Numbered from the stretch's first letter, positions 17,399 through 25,791 are shown. The stretch: 64,000 bases of DNA from Pelagibacterium lacus (GCF_003345525.1 NZ_QQNH01000002.1:124001-188000); one strand, 5' to 3'. The notes: generated by a model from the letters alone, not told the origin. Numbers and translations: made by a program.

Positions 17399-18447
17399 GC
17401 GCGATCGATTTCGGACGCCGGACCCGGATCGTCCGCGTGCTGGACGGGCGGATGAATTTCCGGCTGGACATGCCGGTTCTGCTGCTTTCAGGGCTGATGG
17501 CCGCGCTGGCGCTGGTCGTCATGCTGCTCACGCTGGCCAGCGGCGACTATCCCGTCGCGCTTACCGATGTGATCTCGGCCCTTGTGGGGCAGGCGGAGGG
17601 GCGAATCCACATGGTGGTCGTCGAATGGCGATTGCCGCGCGCGCTGCTGGCGCTGATCTTCGGCGCGGCGCTGGGGATCAGCGGAGCGATCTTCCAGTCG
17701 CTGACCCGCAATCCCCTGGGCAGCCCGGATGTGATCGGGTTCAATTCGGGGGCGTATACCGGGGCGCTGCTCGTCATCATCGTCTTTTCGGGCAATTATT
17801 ATCAGGTGGCGGGCGGGGCGCTGCTCGGCGGTATGGTTACGGCGCTGGCGGTCTATCTCCTGGCCTGGCGGCGCGGGGTGCAGGGGTTCCGGCTGATCAT
17901 CGTCGGCATCGGCATGAGCGCTATGCTCTCCTCGCTCAACACCTGGCTGATGCTGCGCGCCGATCTGGAAGTCGCCATGGCTGCCGCCGTCTGGGGCGCG
18001 GGATCGCTCAACGGGTTGGGGCTGGACAAGCTCTGGCCGACGCTGCTGGTGATGGGCGTGCTCATCCCCCTCGCATTCATCCTGGCACGGCCCATGAAGC
18101 AGCTGGAAATGGGCGACGACGCAGCCCGGGCGCTGGGGATCACCGTCGAGCCGGTACGCCTGACGCTATTGGTGGTCGGAGTGGCGCTGACGGCGACGGC
18201 GACGGCGGTGGCCGGACCCATCGCCTTCGTGTCGCTGGCAGCCCCCCAGATCGCGCGGCGGGTGACCGGGGCGGCCGGCGTCGCTCTCATTCCTTCGGCG
18301 GCCATGGGGGCGCTGATGCTGGCGGCAGCGGATTTTCTCGCGCAGCGCGCCTTCGCGCCCACGCAATTGCCGGTCGGAGTGGTCACCGTATCGATCGGCG
18401 GGCTCTATTTCGTCTGGCTGCTGGTGCGAGAAGCGCGGAGACAATGA
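17395..18447 (+). CDS. Iron-siderophore ABC transporter permease (FecCD family) 2
   Basis: This is the second membrane subunit of the importer, 350 aa. It has the parallel signatures RLPRALLALIFGAALGISGA, TRNPLGSPDVIGFNSGA and AVAGPIAFVSLAAPQIARR. The ATG overlaps the previous stop (ATGA), indicating translational coupling. The two permeases should form the heterodimeric channel, as in FecC/FecD and FepD/FepG. Confidence 0.92.
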   Translation: MSAIDFGRRTRIVRVLDGRMNFRLDMPVLLLSGLMAALALVVMLLTLASGDYPVALTDVISALVGQAEGRIHMVVVEWRLPRALLALIFGAALGISGAIFQSLTRNPLGSPDVIGFNSGAYTGALLVIIVFSGNYYQVAGGALLGGMVTALAVYLLAWRRGVQGFRLIIVGIGMSAMLSSLNTWLMLRADLEVAMAAAVWGAGSLNGLGLDKLWPTLLVMGVLIPLAFILARPMKQLEMGDDAARALGITVEPVRLTLLVVGVALTATATAVAGPIAFVSLAAPQIARRVTGAAGVALIPSAAMGALMLAAADFLAQRAFAPTQLPVGVVTVSIGGLYFVWLLVREARRQ

Positions 18448-19307
18448 GCGGACAGGACAAGATGAACAGGCATGTCGATCCCACCGCCCTTGGCGGCACG
18501 ACGCGGCTTTCCGCCCGGAAGGCGACGTTCGGCTACGACCAGCGGGTGATCTCGCGGGACCTCTCGGTCGATATTCCCGATGGCGGGTTCACTGTCATCG
18601 TCGGGGCCAATGCGTGCGGGAAGTCGACGCTGCTGCGGGCGCTGTCGCGGCTGATCCAGCCATCCTCGGGACAGGTGCTGCTGGATGGCAAGGCCATTTC
18701 GCACTATCCGGCCAAGGAGGTGGCGCGCCGGCTGGGGCTGCTGCCGCAGACCTCGATCGCGCCCGAGGGCATCACGGTGGCCGATCTGGTGGCGCGGGGG
18801 CGCTATCCGCACCAGAAGTTCATCCGGCAATGGTCGGTTGAGGACGAGGCGGCGGTGATCGACGCCATGGAGGCGACCAGGATCACCCCGCTATCGCACC
18901 GGCTGGTGGACGAATTGTCCGGCGGACAGCGCCAGCGGGTCTGGGTGGCCATGGTACTGGCGCAGCAGACCCCGATGTTGCTGCTGGACGAGCCCACGAC
19001 CTATCTCGATATCGCGCACCAGATCGAATTGCTGGAATTGCTGGCGACGCTCAACCGGCGCGATGGCCATACGGTGGTGGCGGTCCTGCACGACCTCAAC
19101 CATGCGTGCCGCTATGCCAGCCACATCATCGCCATGCGGGACGGGGCGATCGTGGCGGAAGGCGCGCCGGCCGAGATCATCACCGCCGAACTGGTGGAGG
19201 AGGTGTTCGGCCTCGCCTGCATCATCATCGACGATCCGCTGGCCAAGACGCCGATGGTCATACCCCGCGGGTCGATCTCCCACGGCGATCCGGTCTTGCA
19301 GGAATGA
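18444..19307 (+). CDS. Iron-siderophore ABC transporter ATP-binding protein
   Basis: This is the ATPase of the importer, 287 aa, of the FepC/FecE class. It shows Walker A GANACGKST, Q-loop LGLLPQTS, signature LSGGQRQRVWVAMVLAQ, Walker B LLLDEPTTYLDI and H-loop VLHDLNHACRYA. The ATG at 18444 overlaps the permease stop. The long upstream extension of this frame is an artefact of overlap with the permease gene. Confidence 0.94.
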   Translation: MSGQDKMNRHVDPTALGGTTRLSARKATFGYDQRVISRDLSVDIPDGGFTVIVGANACGKSTLLRALSRLIQPSSGQVLLDGKAISHYPAKEVARRLGLLPQTSIAPEGITVADLVARGRYPHQKFIRQWSVEDEAAVIDAMEATRITPLSHRLVDELSGGQRQRVWVAMVLAQQTPMLLLDEPTTYLDIAHQIELLELLATLNRRDGHTVVAVLHDLNHACRYASHIIAMRDGAIVAEGAPAEIITAELVEEVFGLACIIIDDPLAKTPMVIPRGSISHGDPVLQE

Positions 19308-19315
19308 GGACTGAG

Positions 19316-20275
19316 ATGAGGATATTTGCGACGCTTCCGGTGCTGGCGCTCTGCGCTGCCGCGCCGGTCCTTGCCCAGGATGGCTTTCCGGTGACCCTCG
19401 AGCATGCGTTCGGGGAAACGGTGATCGCGGCCAAGCCGGAGCGCATCGTCACCATCGGGTGGATGACCCAGGACGCGGTGATCGCGCTGGGCGAAACCCC
19501 GGTCGCCATCCCCTTCCAGGGCTGGGGCGGGGATGAGAACGGCTATGTGCCCTGGGTGGTCGAGGCTCTGGAGGCGCGCGGCGAGAGCCTGCCCGAACTG
19601 ATCAACACCGACCAGGCCATCCCCTTCGAGCAGATTCTGGCGCTCGATCCCGATGTGATCCTCGCGCCCTATAGCGATCTGTCCGACAGCGATTATGCCC
19701 GCCTCGCCGCTATCGCGCCCACGGTTGCCTATGTGGACGGCCCGTGGAGCGGAAGTTGGCAATATGTGGTGGAAACCGTCGGCGCTGCGCTGGGACAGCC
19801 GCAGGAGGCGGCAGCGCTGGTGGCTGAGACGCAGGACCGTCTGGAGAGCTACAAGGACACCTATCCGCAGATCGAGGGCCCGACCTTCATTTTCGGGGGC
19901 GGGGGGATCGTCGAGACCAATACGGTCGATATCTACCTGCCGTTCGATCCTCGGGTGCAGTTGCTCGCCGATCTGGGGTTGGTGCCGGCTCCGGCGCTCG
20001 ATACGCTGTCCCAGGATACGTTCTACCAGTCGGTGAGCGCCGAGCAGATCGGGACGCTGGAGGCCGATGTCTATGTCGGCTGGTTCAACAGCGAGCAAGA
20101 GGTGGAGGCGGCGCTCGCCCATCCGCTGTTCGCGCGCTGGGCGCCCATCGCGGCGGGCCGGTTCGTGGCGCTGCCCGAGGCTTTCCAATCGCTGGCGCTC
20201 TCGGCGCCTTCGCCCCTGTCGCTGCCCTGGGTGATGGACCAGTTCGTGCCGCAACTGGCCGAAGCGCTGGAGTAG
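19316..20275 (+). CDS. Iron-siderophore ABC transporter substrate-binding protein
   Basis: This is the periplasmic binding protein of the importer, 319 aa. A Sec signal peptide (MRIFATLPVLALCAAAPVLAQ) precedes a FecB/FhuD-type fold (HAFGETVIAAKPERIVTIG, and the helix-linked second lobe). The ATG at 19316 has GAGGA five bases upstream. The in-frame ATG at 19304 overlaps the ATPase stop and is the alternative. Unusually for such operons, the binding protein comes last. Confidence 0.9.
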   Translation: MRIFATLPVLALCAAAPVLAQDGFPVTLEHAFGETVIAAKPERIVTIGWMTQDAVIALGETPVAIPFQGWGGDENGYVPWVVEALEARGESLPELINTDQAIPFEQILALDPDVILAPYSDLSDSDYARLAAIAPTVAYVDGPWSGSWQYVVETVGAALGQPQEAAALVAETQDRLESYKDTYPQIEGPTFIFGGGGIVETNTVDIYLPFDPRVQLLADLGLVPAPALDTLSQDTFYQSVSAEQIGTLEADVYVGWFNSEQEVEAALAHPLFARWAPIAAGRFVALPEAFQSLALSAPSPLSLPWVMDQFVPQLAEALE

Positions 20276-20302
20276 CGCGCTTCGGCTTCCCTCGCGCTCC
20301 GG

Positions 20303-21691
20303 CTATCCGGCCAGGGCGTCGAGCACGCGGACCCATGAGCGGATGCCGCGGTGATAGCTTTCGAGATTGTATTTCTCGTTGGGCGAATGGATGCGGTCAT
20401 CGGTCTGGGCAAAGCCGATCAGAAGCGAATCCATGCCCAGCTTGCGCTTGAAATCGCCCACGATGGGGATCGAGCCGCCCGAGCCGGCGACGGCCGCCTC
20501 GCGTCCCCATTCGTCCGAAAGGGCGCCCAGCGCCTTTTGTAGCAGGGGACCATCGGCGGGAACCACCGAAGCCGGGCTGGCGCCGTGCTCGTGGAAGGTC
20601 ACGGTGCAGTCGGCGGGAACGCGGGCTTCCACATGCTTGCGGAAGGCGGCGCGGATCTTGTGCGGATCCTGGCTGGCAACGAGGCGGAAGGAAATCTTGG
20701 CCGAGGCTTTGGCCGGGATGACGGTCTTGAACCCCTCGCCGGTATAGCCGCCCCACATGCCGTTGATCTCGCAAGTCGGGCGCGAGGTGATCTGTTCGAG
20801 CACCGAGCGGCCGGCTTCACCCGCCGGCTCGGAAAGCCCGACCCCGCCGAGATAGGCCTTGTCGTCGAAGGGCAGGCGCTTCCATTGTTCGGCAACGGTT
20901 TCGGGCAATTCCTCCACATCGTCGTAAAAGCCTTCGACGGCGACCGAGCCGTCGGGGTTGCGCAGGGAGGCGATGATTTCGGCCAGCACCTGGTTGGGAT
21001 TGCGCGCCGCGCCGCCATACATGCCCGAATGCAGGTCGCGGCTGGCGGCCGCGATGGTGACGTTCTCGGCGACAAGCCCACGCAGCATGGTGATGATCGA
21101 GGGGGTTCGTGTGTCCCACATGTCGGTATCGCAGATCAGCGCGATATCGGATTTGAGCTCCTCGGCATTGGCGGTGAGGAAGGCATCGAGGGAGGGCGAG
21201 CCGGATTCTTCCTCGCCCTCGAGCAGGACCGAGACGCCGACCGGCAGGGCGCCGCGTACCGCCTTATAGGCCCGGCACGCCTCGATGAAGGTCATCAACT
21301 GGCCCTTGTCGTCCGAAGCGCCGCGCGCCAGGATCACCTTGCGGCCGTCTTCCTCGGCGATGCGGGGCTCGAAGGGCTCGCTGGTCCACAATTCCAGCGG
21401 ATCGACCGGCTGGACGTCGTAATGGCCGTAGAACAGCAGGTTCCGGTCCGCGGCACGCTGATGCCCGACCACCATGGGATGGCCCGCCGTGGGCCGGACC
21501 GCGGCATCGAAATCGAGGCCCTTGAGCTCGTTGGTCAGCCATTCCGCCGCCTTGAGGCATTCCCCGGCATAGGCGGGGTCGGTCGAGATCGAGGCGATGC
21601 GCAAAAGGGTGAACAGCCGCTCGAGGCTGGCGTCGATATTGGCATCGACGTGGGAGAGCACGGCGTCGAGCGAAGCGGCGGGATTGGCCAT
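20303..21691 (-). CDS. M20 family metallo-dipeptidase
   Basis: The product is a 462-aa zinc peptidase of the M20 (ArgE/DapE/CPG2) family, of the broad dipeptidase type. The metal and catalytic motifs are LFYGHYDVQP, RGASDDKGQ and LLEGEEESGSPSL. The dimerisation domain includes RDLHSGMYGGAARNP, and the C-terminal metal histidine lies in DDRIHSPNEK. It probably hydrolyses dipeptides or N-blocked amino acids in the cytosol. It is convergent with the iron operon and lies alone on its strand. Confidence 0.92.
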   Translation of the reverse strand: MANPAASLDAVLSHVDANIDASLERLFTLLRIASISTDPAYAGECLKAAEWLTNELKGLDFDAAVRPTAGHPMVVGHQRAADRNLLFYGHYDVQPVDPLELWTSEPFEPRIAEEDGRKVILARGASDDKGQLMTFIEACRAYKAVRGALPVGVSVLLEGEEESGSPSLDAFLTANAEELKSDIALICDTDMWDTRTPSIITMLRGLVAENVTIAAASRDLHSGMYGGAARNPNQVLAEIIASLRNPDGSVAVEGFYDDVEELPETVAEQWKRLPFDDKAYLGGVGLSEPAGEAGRSVLEQITSRPTCEINGMWGGYTGEGFKTVIPAKASAKISFRLVASQDPHKIRAAFRKHVEARVPADCTVTFHEHGASPASVVPADGPLLQKALGALSDEWGREAAVAGSGGSIPIVGDFKRKLGMDSLLIGFAQTDDRIHSPNEKYNLESYHRGIRSWVRVLDALAG

Positions 21692-21774
21692 TCGAAACGT
21701 CCTGTTGTCGTTGACATGATGGCAGTGAACCTAGAGCCGTTCTCGGGCAAAGGGAAGCACCCGGGATCGATACG

Positions 21775-21806
21775 AAAAGGGCCGCCGATCGGCAATCGGC
21801 GGCCCC
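21775..21806 (-). terminator. Terminator of the lipoprotein gene
   Basis: GCCGCCGAT (21781-21789) pairs with ATCGGCGGC (21795-21803), extended by GG/CC. On the minus strand the stem is followed by TTTTCGT. It lies 22 bp beyond the stop of the leftward lipoprotein gene. Confidence 0.85.
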
Positions 21807-21828
21807 TTCATTTCCAGTCCGCGACAGA

Positions 21829-22305
21829 TCAGTCGGCGAGGCCGAACATCTGGCGGGCGGCGGCTTCGGCCTCGTCGCCCACACGCTGGACGAGATCGTC
21901 GGCGAGGCCCTGCTGACGGGCGGCGGCCTCGGCGGTGGTCCGGGCTTCGGCCACGGCGGCGCTCTTTTCCTCATCGCTCATGGTGGCGATCTGGTCCTGC
22001 AGCGCGCTCTGCATTTCCGGGCTCATCATCTGCATGGCGTTGGTGGCCATCGCGTCACCGGAAGGAATGCTCGGCGTGGTGTTCTCAACGGCTTCGGTGA
22101 CTTCGTCGGCGATCGCTTCGGCGGCTTCTTCCTCAACGGCGGCGGGCGCCGTCACAGTGTCTTCCGCAGGAGCTTCGACCGGGGCAACTTCCGCGGGAGC
22201 CTCGGTGGCGGCGGGTGCGCTGGTCTCCGCTTCGGCATTCTGGTCGCTGCACGCAGCGAGCGCGAGCAAAGAGGCAACGGCAATGGGTAAAACTATGGCT
22301 TTCAT
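21829..22305 (-). CDS. Predicted lipoprotein, Ala/Glu-rich
   Basis: The product is a 158-aa hypothetical lipoprotein. The signal peptide MKAIVLPIAVASLLALAAC has C19 as the lipidated cysteine. A long Ala/Glu/Pro linker (20-75) follows, then helical segments ending AARQMFGLAD. Its C-terminal half, with EEKSAAVAEARTTAEAAARQQG, resembles DEQKLEIVANVRNAAEEAAR in the lipoprotein at 12433-12969. A GGAAGGACG ribosome-binding site precedes the start at 22305, and a terminator follows. Function is unknown. Confidence 0.75.
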   Translation of the reverse strand: MKAIVLPIAVASLLALAACSDQNAEAETSAPAATEAPAEVAPVEAPAEDTVTAPAAVEEEAAEAIADEVTEAVENTTPSIPSGDAMATNAMQMMSPEMQSALQDQIATMSDEEKSAAVAEARTTAEAAARQQGLADDLVQRVGDEAEAAARQMFGLAD

Positions 22306-22325
22306 TCTCAACGTCCTTCCGGAAA

Positions 22326-22339
22326 TCACGATATCGTGA
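22326..22339. promoter_or_regulatory. 14-bp perfect palindrome upstream of lipoprotein gene
   Basis: TCACGATATCGTGA is perfectly self-complementary and lies 21-34 bases before the lipoprotein ATG, just upstream of its ribosome-binding site. It may be an operator. The rest of the 132-bp gap 22306-22437 shows nothing further. Confidence 0.4.
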
Positions 22340-22437
22340 GACTGGAGGGATCGGCCGGGAATGGGGCAAAGGCGTGGCAGGATACCTTACGCATTTGAAC
22401 AAATTGCCGCTTTTGTGCCTGGCCGACTGTTTTTCTC

Positions 22438-23034
22438 TCAACGGGCCAGGGAACAGGACATGGAGGCCCTGGCTTCGTCATCGAAGGCGAGATCGATCTG
22501 GGGCGTCCCTGTGGATTTGACCGAGAATTTGCCGGCGGCATTGGCCAGGGCTCCGGTGAACGTCATGGCGCCGTCCCGGTCGAAGGTATAAGTGCCGGTC
22601 GCATCGCCCACCGCATAGGACCGTTTGTCGAGGATGCGCACGTCGGTATAGGTGTAGGCAAGCGTGCCGCTCTCCATCGCATAACAATTGTAGACGCCGG
22701 GCCCGGGGTCCGCGGGCTTGGCCTGGGGCGCAACCGGTTCGGTCGGAGCCTCGGCGGCGCGCAGACGCCTGGCATCCACCCATTCATCCCAGGAAGCATC
22801 ATAGCCGTCATACGAGATGAGGCAGGTGTTGGAACCATCCGCGCTGTCGAGCACCCGGGCCGGATACCATTCGCCGGCAAACAGAACGGACACGGCCCCT
22901 CCGGCAATGCACAATTGCGCCATCGACGCGCCGGAAGGTGGTGTTTGCGCAAGGGCCGGCCCGGAAAGGGACAGGGCGAGGAGCATGAGCAGGCCACTAC
23001 ATTTGCGCACGGACAGACCCCACCGCCGCGCCAT
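22438..23034 (-). CDS. Secreted protein with Tudor/chromo-barrel-like domain
   Basis: The product is a 198-aa exported protein of unknown function. A Sec signal peptide ends near residue 30 (LSLSGPALAQ). Residues about 47-93 (EWYPARVLDS, CLISYDGYDASWDEWVDARR) match the pattern of small SH3-like Tudor-knot/chromo-barrel domains: a W-x-A-x-V strand, then a D-x-S-W-D-E-W-V motif. A proline-rich linker leads to a second beta-rich region containing ATGTYTFDRDGAMTFTG. In eukaryotes such domains bind modified peptides or nucleic acids; a periplasmic bacterial role is not known to me. The ATG at 23034 was taken as start; a TTG nine bases upstream is possible. Confidence 0.7.
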   Translation of the reverse strand: MARRWGLSVRKCSGLLMLLALSLSGPALAQTPPSGASMAQLCIAGGAVSVLFAGEWYPARVLDSADGSNTCLISYDGYDASWDEWVDARRLRAAEAPTEPVAPQAKPADPGPGVYNCYAMESGTLAYTYTDVRILDKRSYAVGDATGTYTFDRDGAMTFTGALANAAGKFSVKSTGTPQIDLAFDDEARASMSCSLAR

Positions 23035-23068
23035 AGGCGGCAAAAAACCATCAAATCATTGAAAAAAA

Positions 23069-23143
23069 TGGCGCGCCCTAGGGGAATCGAACCCCTGTTT
23101 CCGCCGTGAGAGGGCGGCGTCCTGACCGCTAGACGAAGGGCGC
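23069..23143 (-). tRNA. tRNA-Glu (CUC)
   Basis: A full cloverleaf reads on the minus strand. The acceptor GCGCCCT pairs with AGGGCGC, followed by discriminator G and encoded CCA. The anticodon stem is CCGCC/GGCGG with loop CTCTCAC, giving anticodon CUC (23108-23110). The T-loop is GTTCGATTC. It lies 86 bp downstream of a second tRNA-Glu and has a D-loop one base shorter. Confidence 0.93.
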
Positions 23144-23229
23144 GGAGGACCGTTTGTCGCCGGAGACAATAGCGAGCCGCAGCCAAGGTGGCAACGGGGT
23201 TGCGCGAGATCGTCTTTCCCGGAAAGAAG

Positions 23230-23305
23230 TGGCGCGCCCTACGGGACTCGAACCCGTGTTTCCGCCGTGAAAGGGCGGCGTCCTAGACCGCTAGACGAAG
23301 GGCGC
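23230..23305 (-). tRNA. tRNA-Glu (UUC)
   Basis: On the minus strand the acceptor GCGCCCT pairs with AGGGCGC, followed by G and CCA. The anticodon stem is CCGCC/GGCGG with loop CTTTCAC, giving anticodon UUC (23269-23271). The T-loop is GTTCGAGTC. Its body is almost identical to the CUC gene downstream, indicating tandem duplication. Confidence 0.95.
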
Positions 23306-23410
23306 CCTGGTCGACCCAGCTCGGCAAAGCCGAACCGTTCCGACCGGTGAGCGGGTGTATAGGGGGGGCGTGATCGATGCGCAATACCCAAATCGAAAAA
23401 TTGTCTTTTT

Positions 23411-23875
23411 TTAGCAACCGCTGAAGGTGACGGGGCCATTGTAGCCGCGCGGGCGGTCGCGCACATCCACATGGATGAAGTTGCGGCCCGGATAGCAGCC
23501 CAGCCCGCCGACCAGCCCGTTGGAGCGCGCATAGGCGATGAGCTTGGATTTCTCGATGCCCGGAACGTAGAAATCGGCCGCCATGCATTTGGTGTGGTAG
23601 GAGGCTTCCGCCCCGCCCACCGAGGCGTTGTGCCAATTGTTCCGATAGCCCGAATTCATCACGACCTTCTTGCCGAAATGTCCTTCGAAATCCCAGATCA
23701 GCAGGCGCAGCTTGGGGGAAAGGCACAGGGCATTGACGTTGTCGCTGGAAACGAATGTTCCCCAATCGGTCCGCAAGCCGGAATAGGCCGAGCCCGAGGA
23801 GGAGGCGAACATTGCCATGGGCGCGCAGGCCGCAAGCAGGCAGGCCATGACAACGAGACTGGCAAGAGTGCGCAT
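23411..23875 (-). CDS. M15-type (YcbK/DUF882-like) peptidase lipoprotein
   Basis: The product is a 154-aa predicted lipoprotein with a zinc D-Ala-D-Ala-carboxypeptidase fold (peptidase M15A). The signal peptide MRTLASLVVMACLLAAC gives lipidated C17. The zinc ligands are visible as H94 and D101 in SYHTKCMAADF and H135 in FIHVDVRD, preceded by the characteristic VVMNSGYRNNWHN. It probably trims or binds peptidoglycan in the periplasm. The start at 23875 gives the signal peptide; an upstream extension is implausible. Confidence 0.82.
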   Translation of the reverse strand: MRTLASLVVMACLLAACAPMAMFASSSGSAYSGLRTDWGTFVSSDNVNALCLSPKLRLLIWDFEGHFGKKVVMNSGYRNNWHNASVGGAEASYHTKCMAADFYVPGIEKSKLIAYARSNGLVGGLGCYPGRNFIHVDVRDRPRGYNGPVTFSGC

Positions 23876-23924
23876 GAAGGCAAACCACTTCGATTCTGGG
23901 TGAGCGATCCCAAACCTTTGGGCA

Positions 23925-23955
23925 TAAAAATACCGGCGGTTGCCTAACCGCCGGT
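23925..23955 (-). terminator. Terminator of glyoxalase gene
   Basis: ACCGGCGGTT (23932-23941) and AACCGCCGGT (23946-23955) form a perfect 10-bp stem with loop GCCT. On the minus strand it is followed by ATTTTTATG. It lies 32 bp past the glyoxalase stop codon. Confidence 0.88.
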
Positions 23956-23986
23956 CAACCAAAGTGGTTAATTGCCGGTTACCCGT

Positions 23987-24403
23987 TTACCATGTGCCGG
24001 TGTTGGGCATGGAGGCCCAGGGCTCGCTGGGATCGAGATGACCGTCCTGGAGCAGTTCCACCGAAATCCCGTCCGGGGATTTGACGAAGGCCATATGCCC
24101 GTCGCGCGGCGGACGGTGGATGGTGTAGCCCATATCCATCAGGTGCTGGCATAGGGCATAGATATCGTCGACCCGATAGGCGAGATGGCCGAAATTGCGG
24201 CCGCCCGAATAGTTCTCGGGATCCCAGTTATAAGTGAGTTCCACCTGGGCGCTCTCGTCGCCTGGGGCGTGGAGGAAGACGAGGGTATAGCGGCCCTTTT
24301 CGTTCTCGGTGCGCCGGGCTTCGACGAGTCCGAGCCCGTCACGGTAAAAGCGCAGGCTGTCCTCGATGTCCGATACGCGCACCATGGTGTGCAGATATTT
24401 CAC
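23987..24403 (-). CDS. gloA: Lactoylglutathione lyase (glyoxalase I)
   Basis: The enzyme isomerises the methylglyoxal-glutathione hemithioacetal to S-lactoylglutathione. The 138-aa VOC-fold protein carries the four metal positions: H in YLHTMVRV, E in QVELTYNW, H in FGHLAYRV and E in ISVELLQ. The start is a GTG at 24403, with AGGGAG seven bases upstream and the family's usual KYLHTM beginning. It is divergent from the cold-shock gene and has its own terminator. Confidence 0.93.
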   Translation of the reverse strand: MKYLHTMVRVSDIEDSLRFYRDGLGLVEARRTENEKGRYTLVFLHAPGDESAQVELTYNWDPENYSGGRNFGHLAYRVDDIYALCQHLMDMGYTIHRPPRDGHMAFVKSPDGISVELLQDGHLDPSEPWASMPNTGTW

Positions 24404-24565
24404 GGCAAGGCTCCCTGTTGATTTGTGGTCGCGCACCACCCGTCGGGCGGTGCGGAGGGACCGTATCAGACGTGCATGGGCGGTGCCAATTGCCGGAAAA
24501 AGGGCCGGTCATGGTTAACAGCGGGCAATAAAATGGTGAAGGGTTCTTAACTTTTGCTTTTGAAT

Positions 24566-24614
24566 CGGCCACAGTGGCCGCAATAGTATCCAGAGTATCT
24601 GCCGCTTTCGGCAG
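24566..24614. promoter_or_regulatory. Palindrome and leader hairpin upstream of cold-shock gene
   Basis: The 232-bp divergent gap 24404-24635 contains the palindrome CGGCCAC-A-GTGGCCG (24566-24580) and the hairpin CTGCCG-CTTT-CGGCAG (24599-24614). The hairpin ends 21 bases before the cold-shock ATG. It may lie in the mRNA leader; the palindrome could be an operator. Confidence 0.4.
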
Positions 24615-24635
24615 TGAGTTGAAAAGGCGTAGACC

Positions 24636-25262
24636 ATGGGGGCGAAGGACACTTCCGGCATGGAACACACCGCCGAGGGGGAAGCTCGCAAGGACGGGCG
24701 GTCACGCGGAGCGGATGGTCAGTTCCCGGATGCCGGTGGCGATTTCGACGTTATCGAAGTCAGCGGGACCATCAAATGGTTCGACGCGGGCAAGGGATTC
24801 GGGTTCATCATCCCCGACGCCGGAGGCGCCGATGTGCTGTTGCACGTCACCTGCCTGCGTCGGGATGGATACCAGACGGCCTATGAGGGGGCGCGCATCG
24901 TCGTCGAGGCGCTGAACCGACCCGGCGGATTGCAGGCGTTCCGCATCGTGTCCATGGACGAATCGACGGCGCGGCACCCTTCGCAATTGCCCGCCGCGCG
25001 TACCCATGTGCAGGTGGAGCCGACCTCCAAGCTCGAGCGGCTCGAGGTCAAGTGGTTCAACCGCGTGCGCGGTTTCGGCTTCCTCTCGGCCGGCGAAGGA
25101 CATCCGGACATTTTCGTGCATATGGAAACCCTGCGCCGTTATGGCTTCACCGAATTGCGGCCGGGCCAGTTCGTCCTCGCGCGCTATGGCGACGGATCGA
25201 AGGGCCTCATGGTGGCCGAAATCCGTCCCGATGGCTGGGGCGACGCGCCCTCTTCGCACTGA
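24636..25262 (+). CDS. Two-domain cold-shock protein
   Basis: The product is a 208-aa protein with two cold-shock (OB-fold) nucleic-acid-binding domains. Domain 1, from about residue 42, has [18 protein letters not shown] (RNP1) and DVLLHVTCL (RNP2). Domain 2, from about 137, has [15 protein letters not shown] and [14 protein letters not shown] charged, probably disordered N-terminus of about 40 residues precedes them. Double-CSD proteins of this form are widespread in Rhizobiales and presumably bind RNA. DUF192 follows after 18 bp on the same strand. Confidence 0.92.
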   Translation: MGAKDTSGMEHTAEGEARKDGRSRGADGQFPDAGGDFDVIEVSGTIKWFDAGKGFGFIIPDAGGADVLLHVTCLRRDGYQTAYEGARIVVEALNRPGGLQAFRIVSMDESTARHPSQLPAARTHVQVEPTSKLERLEVKWFNRVRGFGFLSAGEGHPDIFVHMETLRRYGFTELRPGQFVLARYGDGSKGLMVAEIRPDGWGDAPSSH

Positions 25263-25280
25263 CGCGGGGCGGACGGTGAA

Positions 25281-25772
25281 ATGGACCGCGCGATGAACAT
25301 CCTCAAGTCAGTTTGTGCCGCTGCCCTGATGCTTGGCCTGGCGGCGGGGCCGGTTGCGGCCCAGTCGGACGAGGCGGAGGCGGTGATCGTTTCGGGCGAA
25401 GAGCGGCACGTCTTTACCGTTGAAGTCGCCGATGACGATGCCGAGCGGGCGCGGGGCCTGATGTTCCGCGAAGAACTGGCGCCTGATGCGGGCATGCTGT
25501 TCGATTTTTTCGACGAGCGTCCGGTGGCCTTCTGGATGCAGAACACGCTGATCCCGCTCGACCTGCTGTTCATCAAGGATAGTGGCGAGATCGTTCGCGT
25601 CCATGCCGATGCGATCCCCATGGACACCACCTCAATTCCCTCTGGCGAGCCGGTGCGCTTCGTGCTGGAAATCCCCGGCGGTCGGGCCGCCGAACTGGGG
25701 ATCGTGGCCGGGGACAGGCTGGAGCACGCGCGGGTGGGCGACGGCACGGCCGCAGGGCAGGGCAGGCAATAG
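25281..25772 (+). CDS. DUF192 exported protein
   Basis: The product is a 163-aa protein of the DUF192 (COG1430) family. An N-terminal signal peptide (SVCAAALMLGLAAGPVAAQ) is followed by the domain motifs ERARGLMFREELAPDAGMLF, FWMQNTLIPLDLLFI and VLEIPGGRAAELGI. The molecular function is unknown. Adjacency to two-domain cold-shock genes is common in this lineage as far as I recall. The start could also be the ATG at 25293. Confidence 0.88.
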   Translation: MDRAMNILKSVCAAALMLGLAAGPVAAQSDEAEAVIVSGEERHVFTVEVADDDAERARGLMFREELAPDAGMLFDFFDERPVAFWMQNTLIPLDLLFIKDSGEIVRVHADAIPMDTTSIPSGEPVRFVLEIPGGRAAELGIVAGDRLEHARVGDGTAAGQGRQ

Positions 25773-25791
25773 GCCGTTTCCAGCCCTGCGA

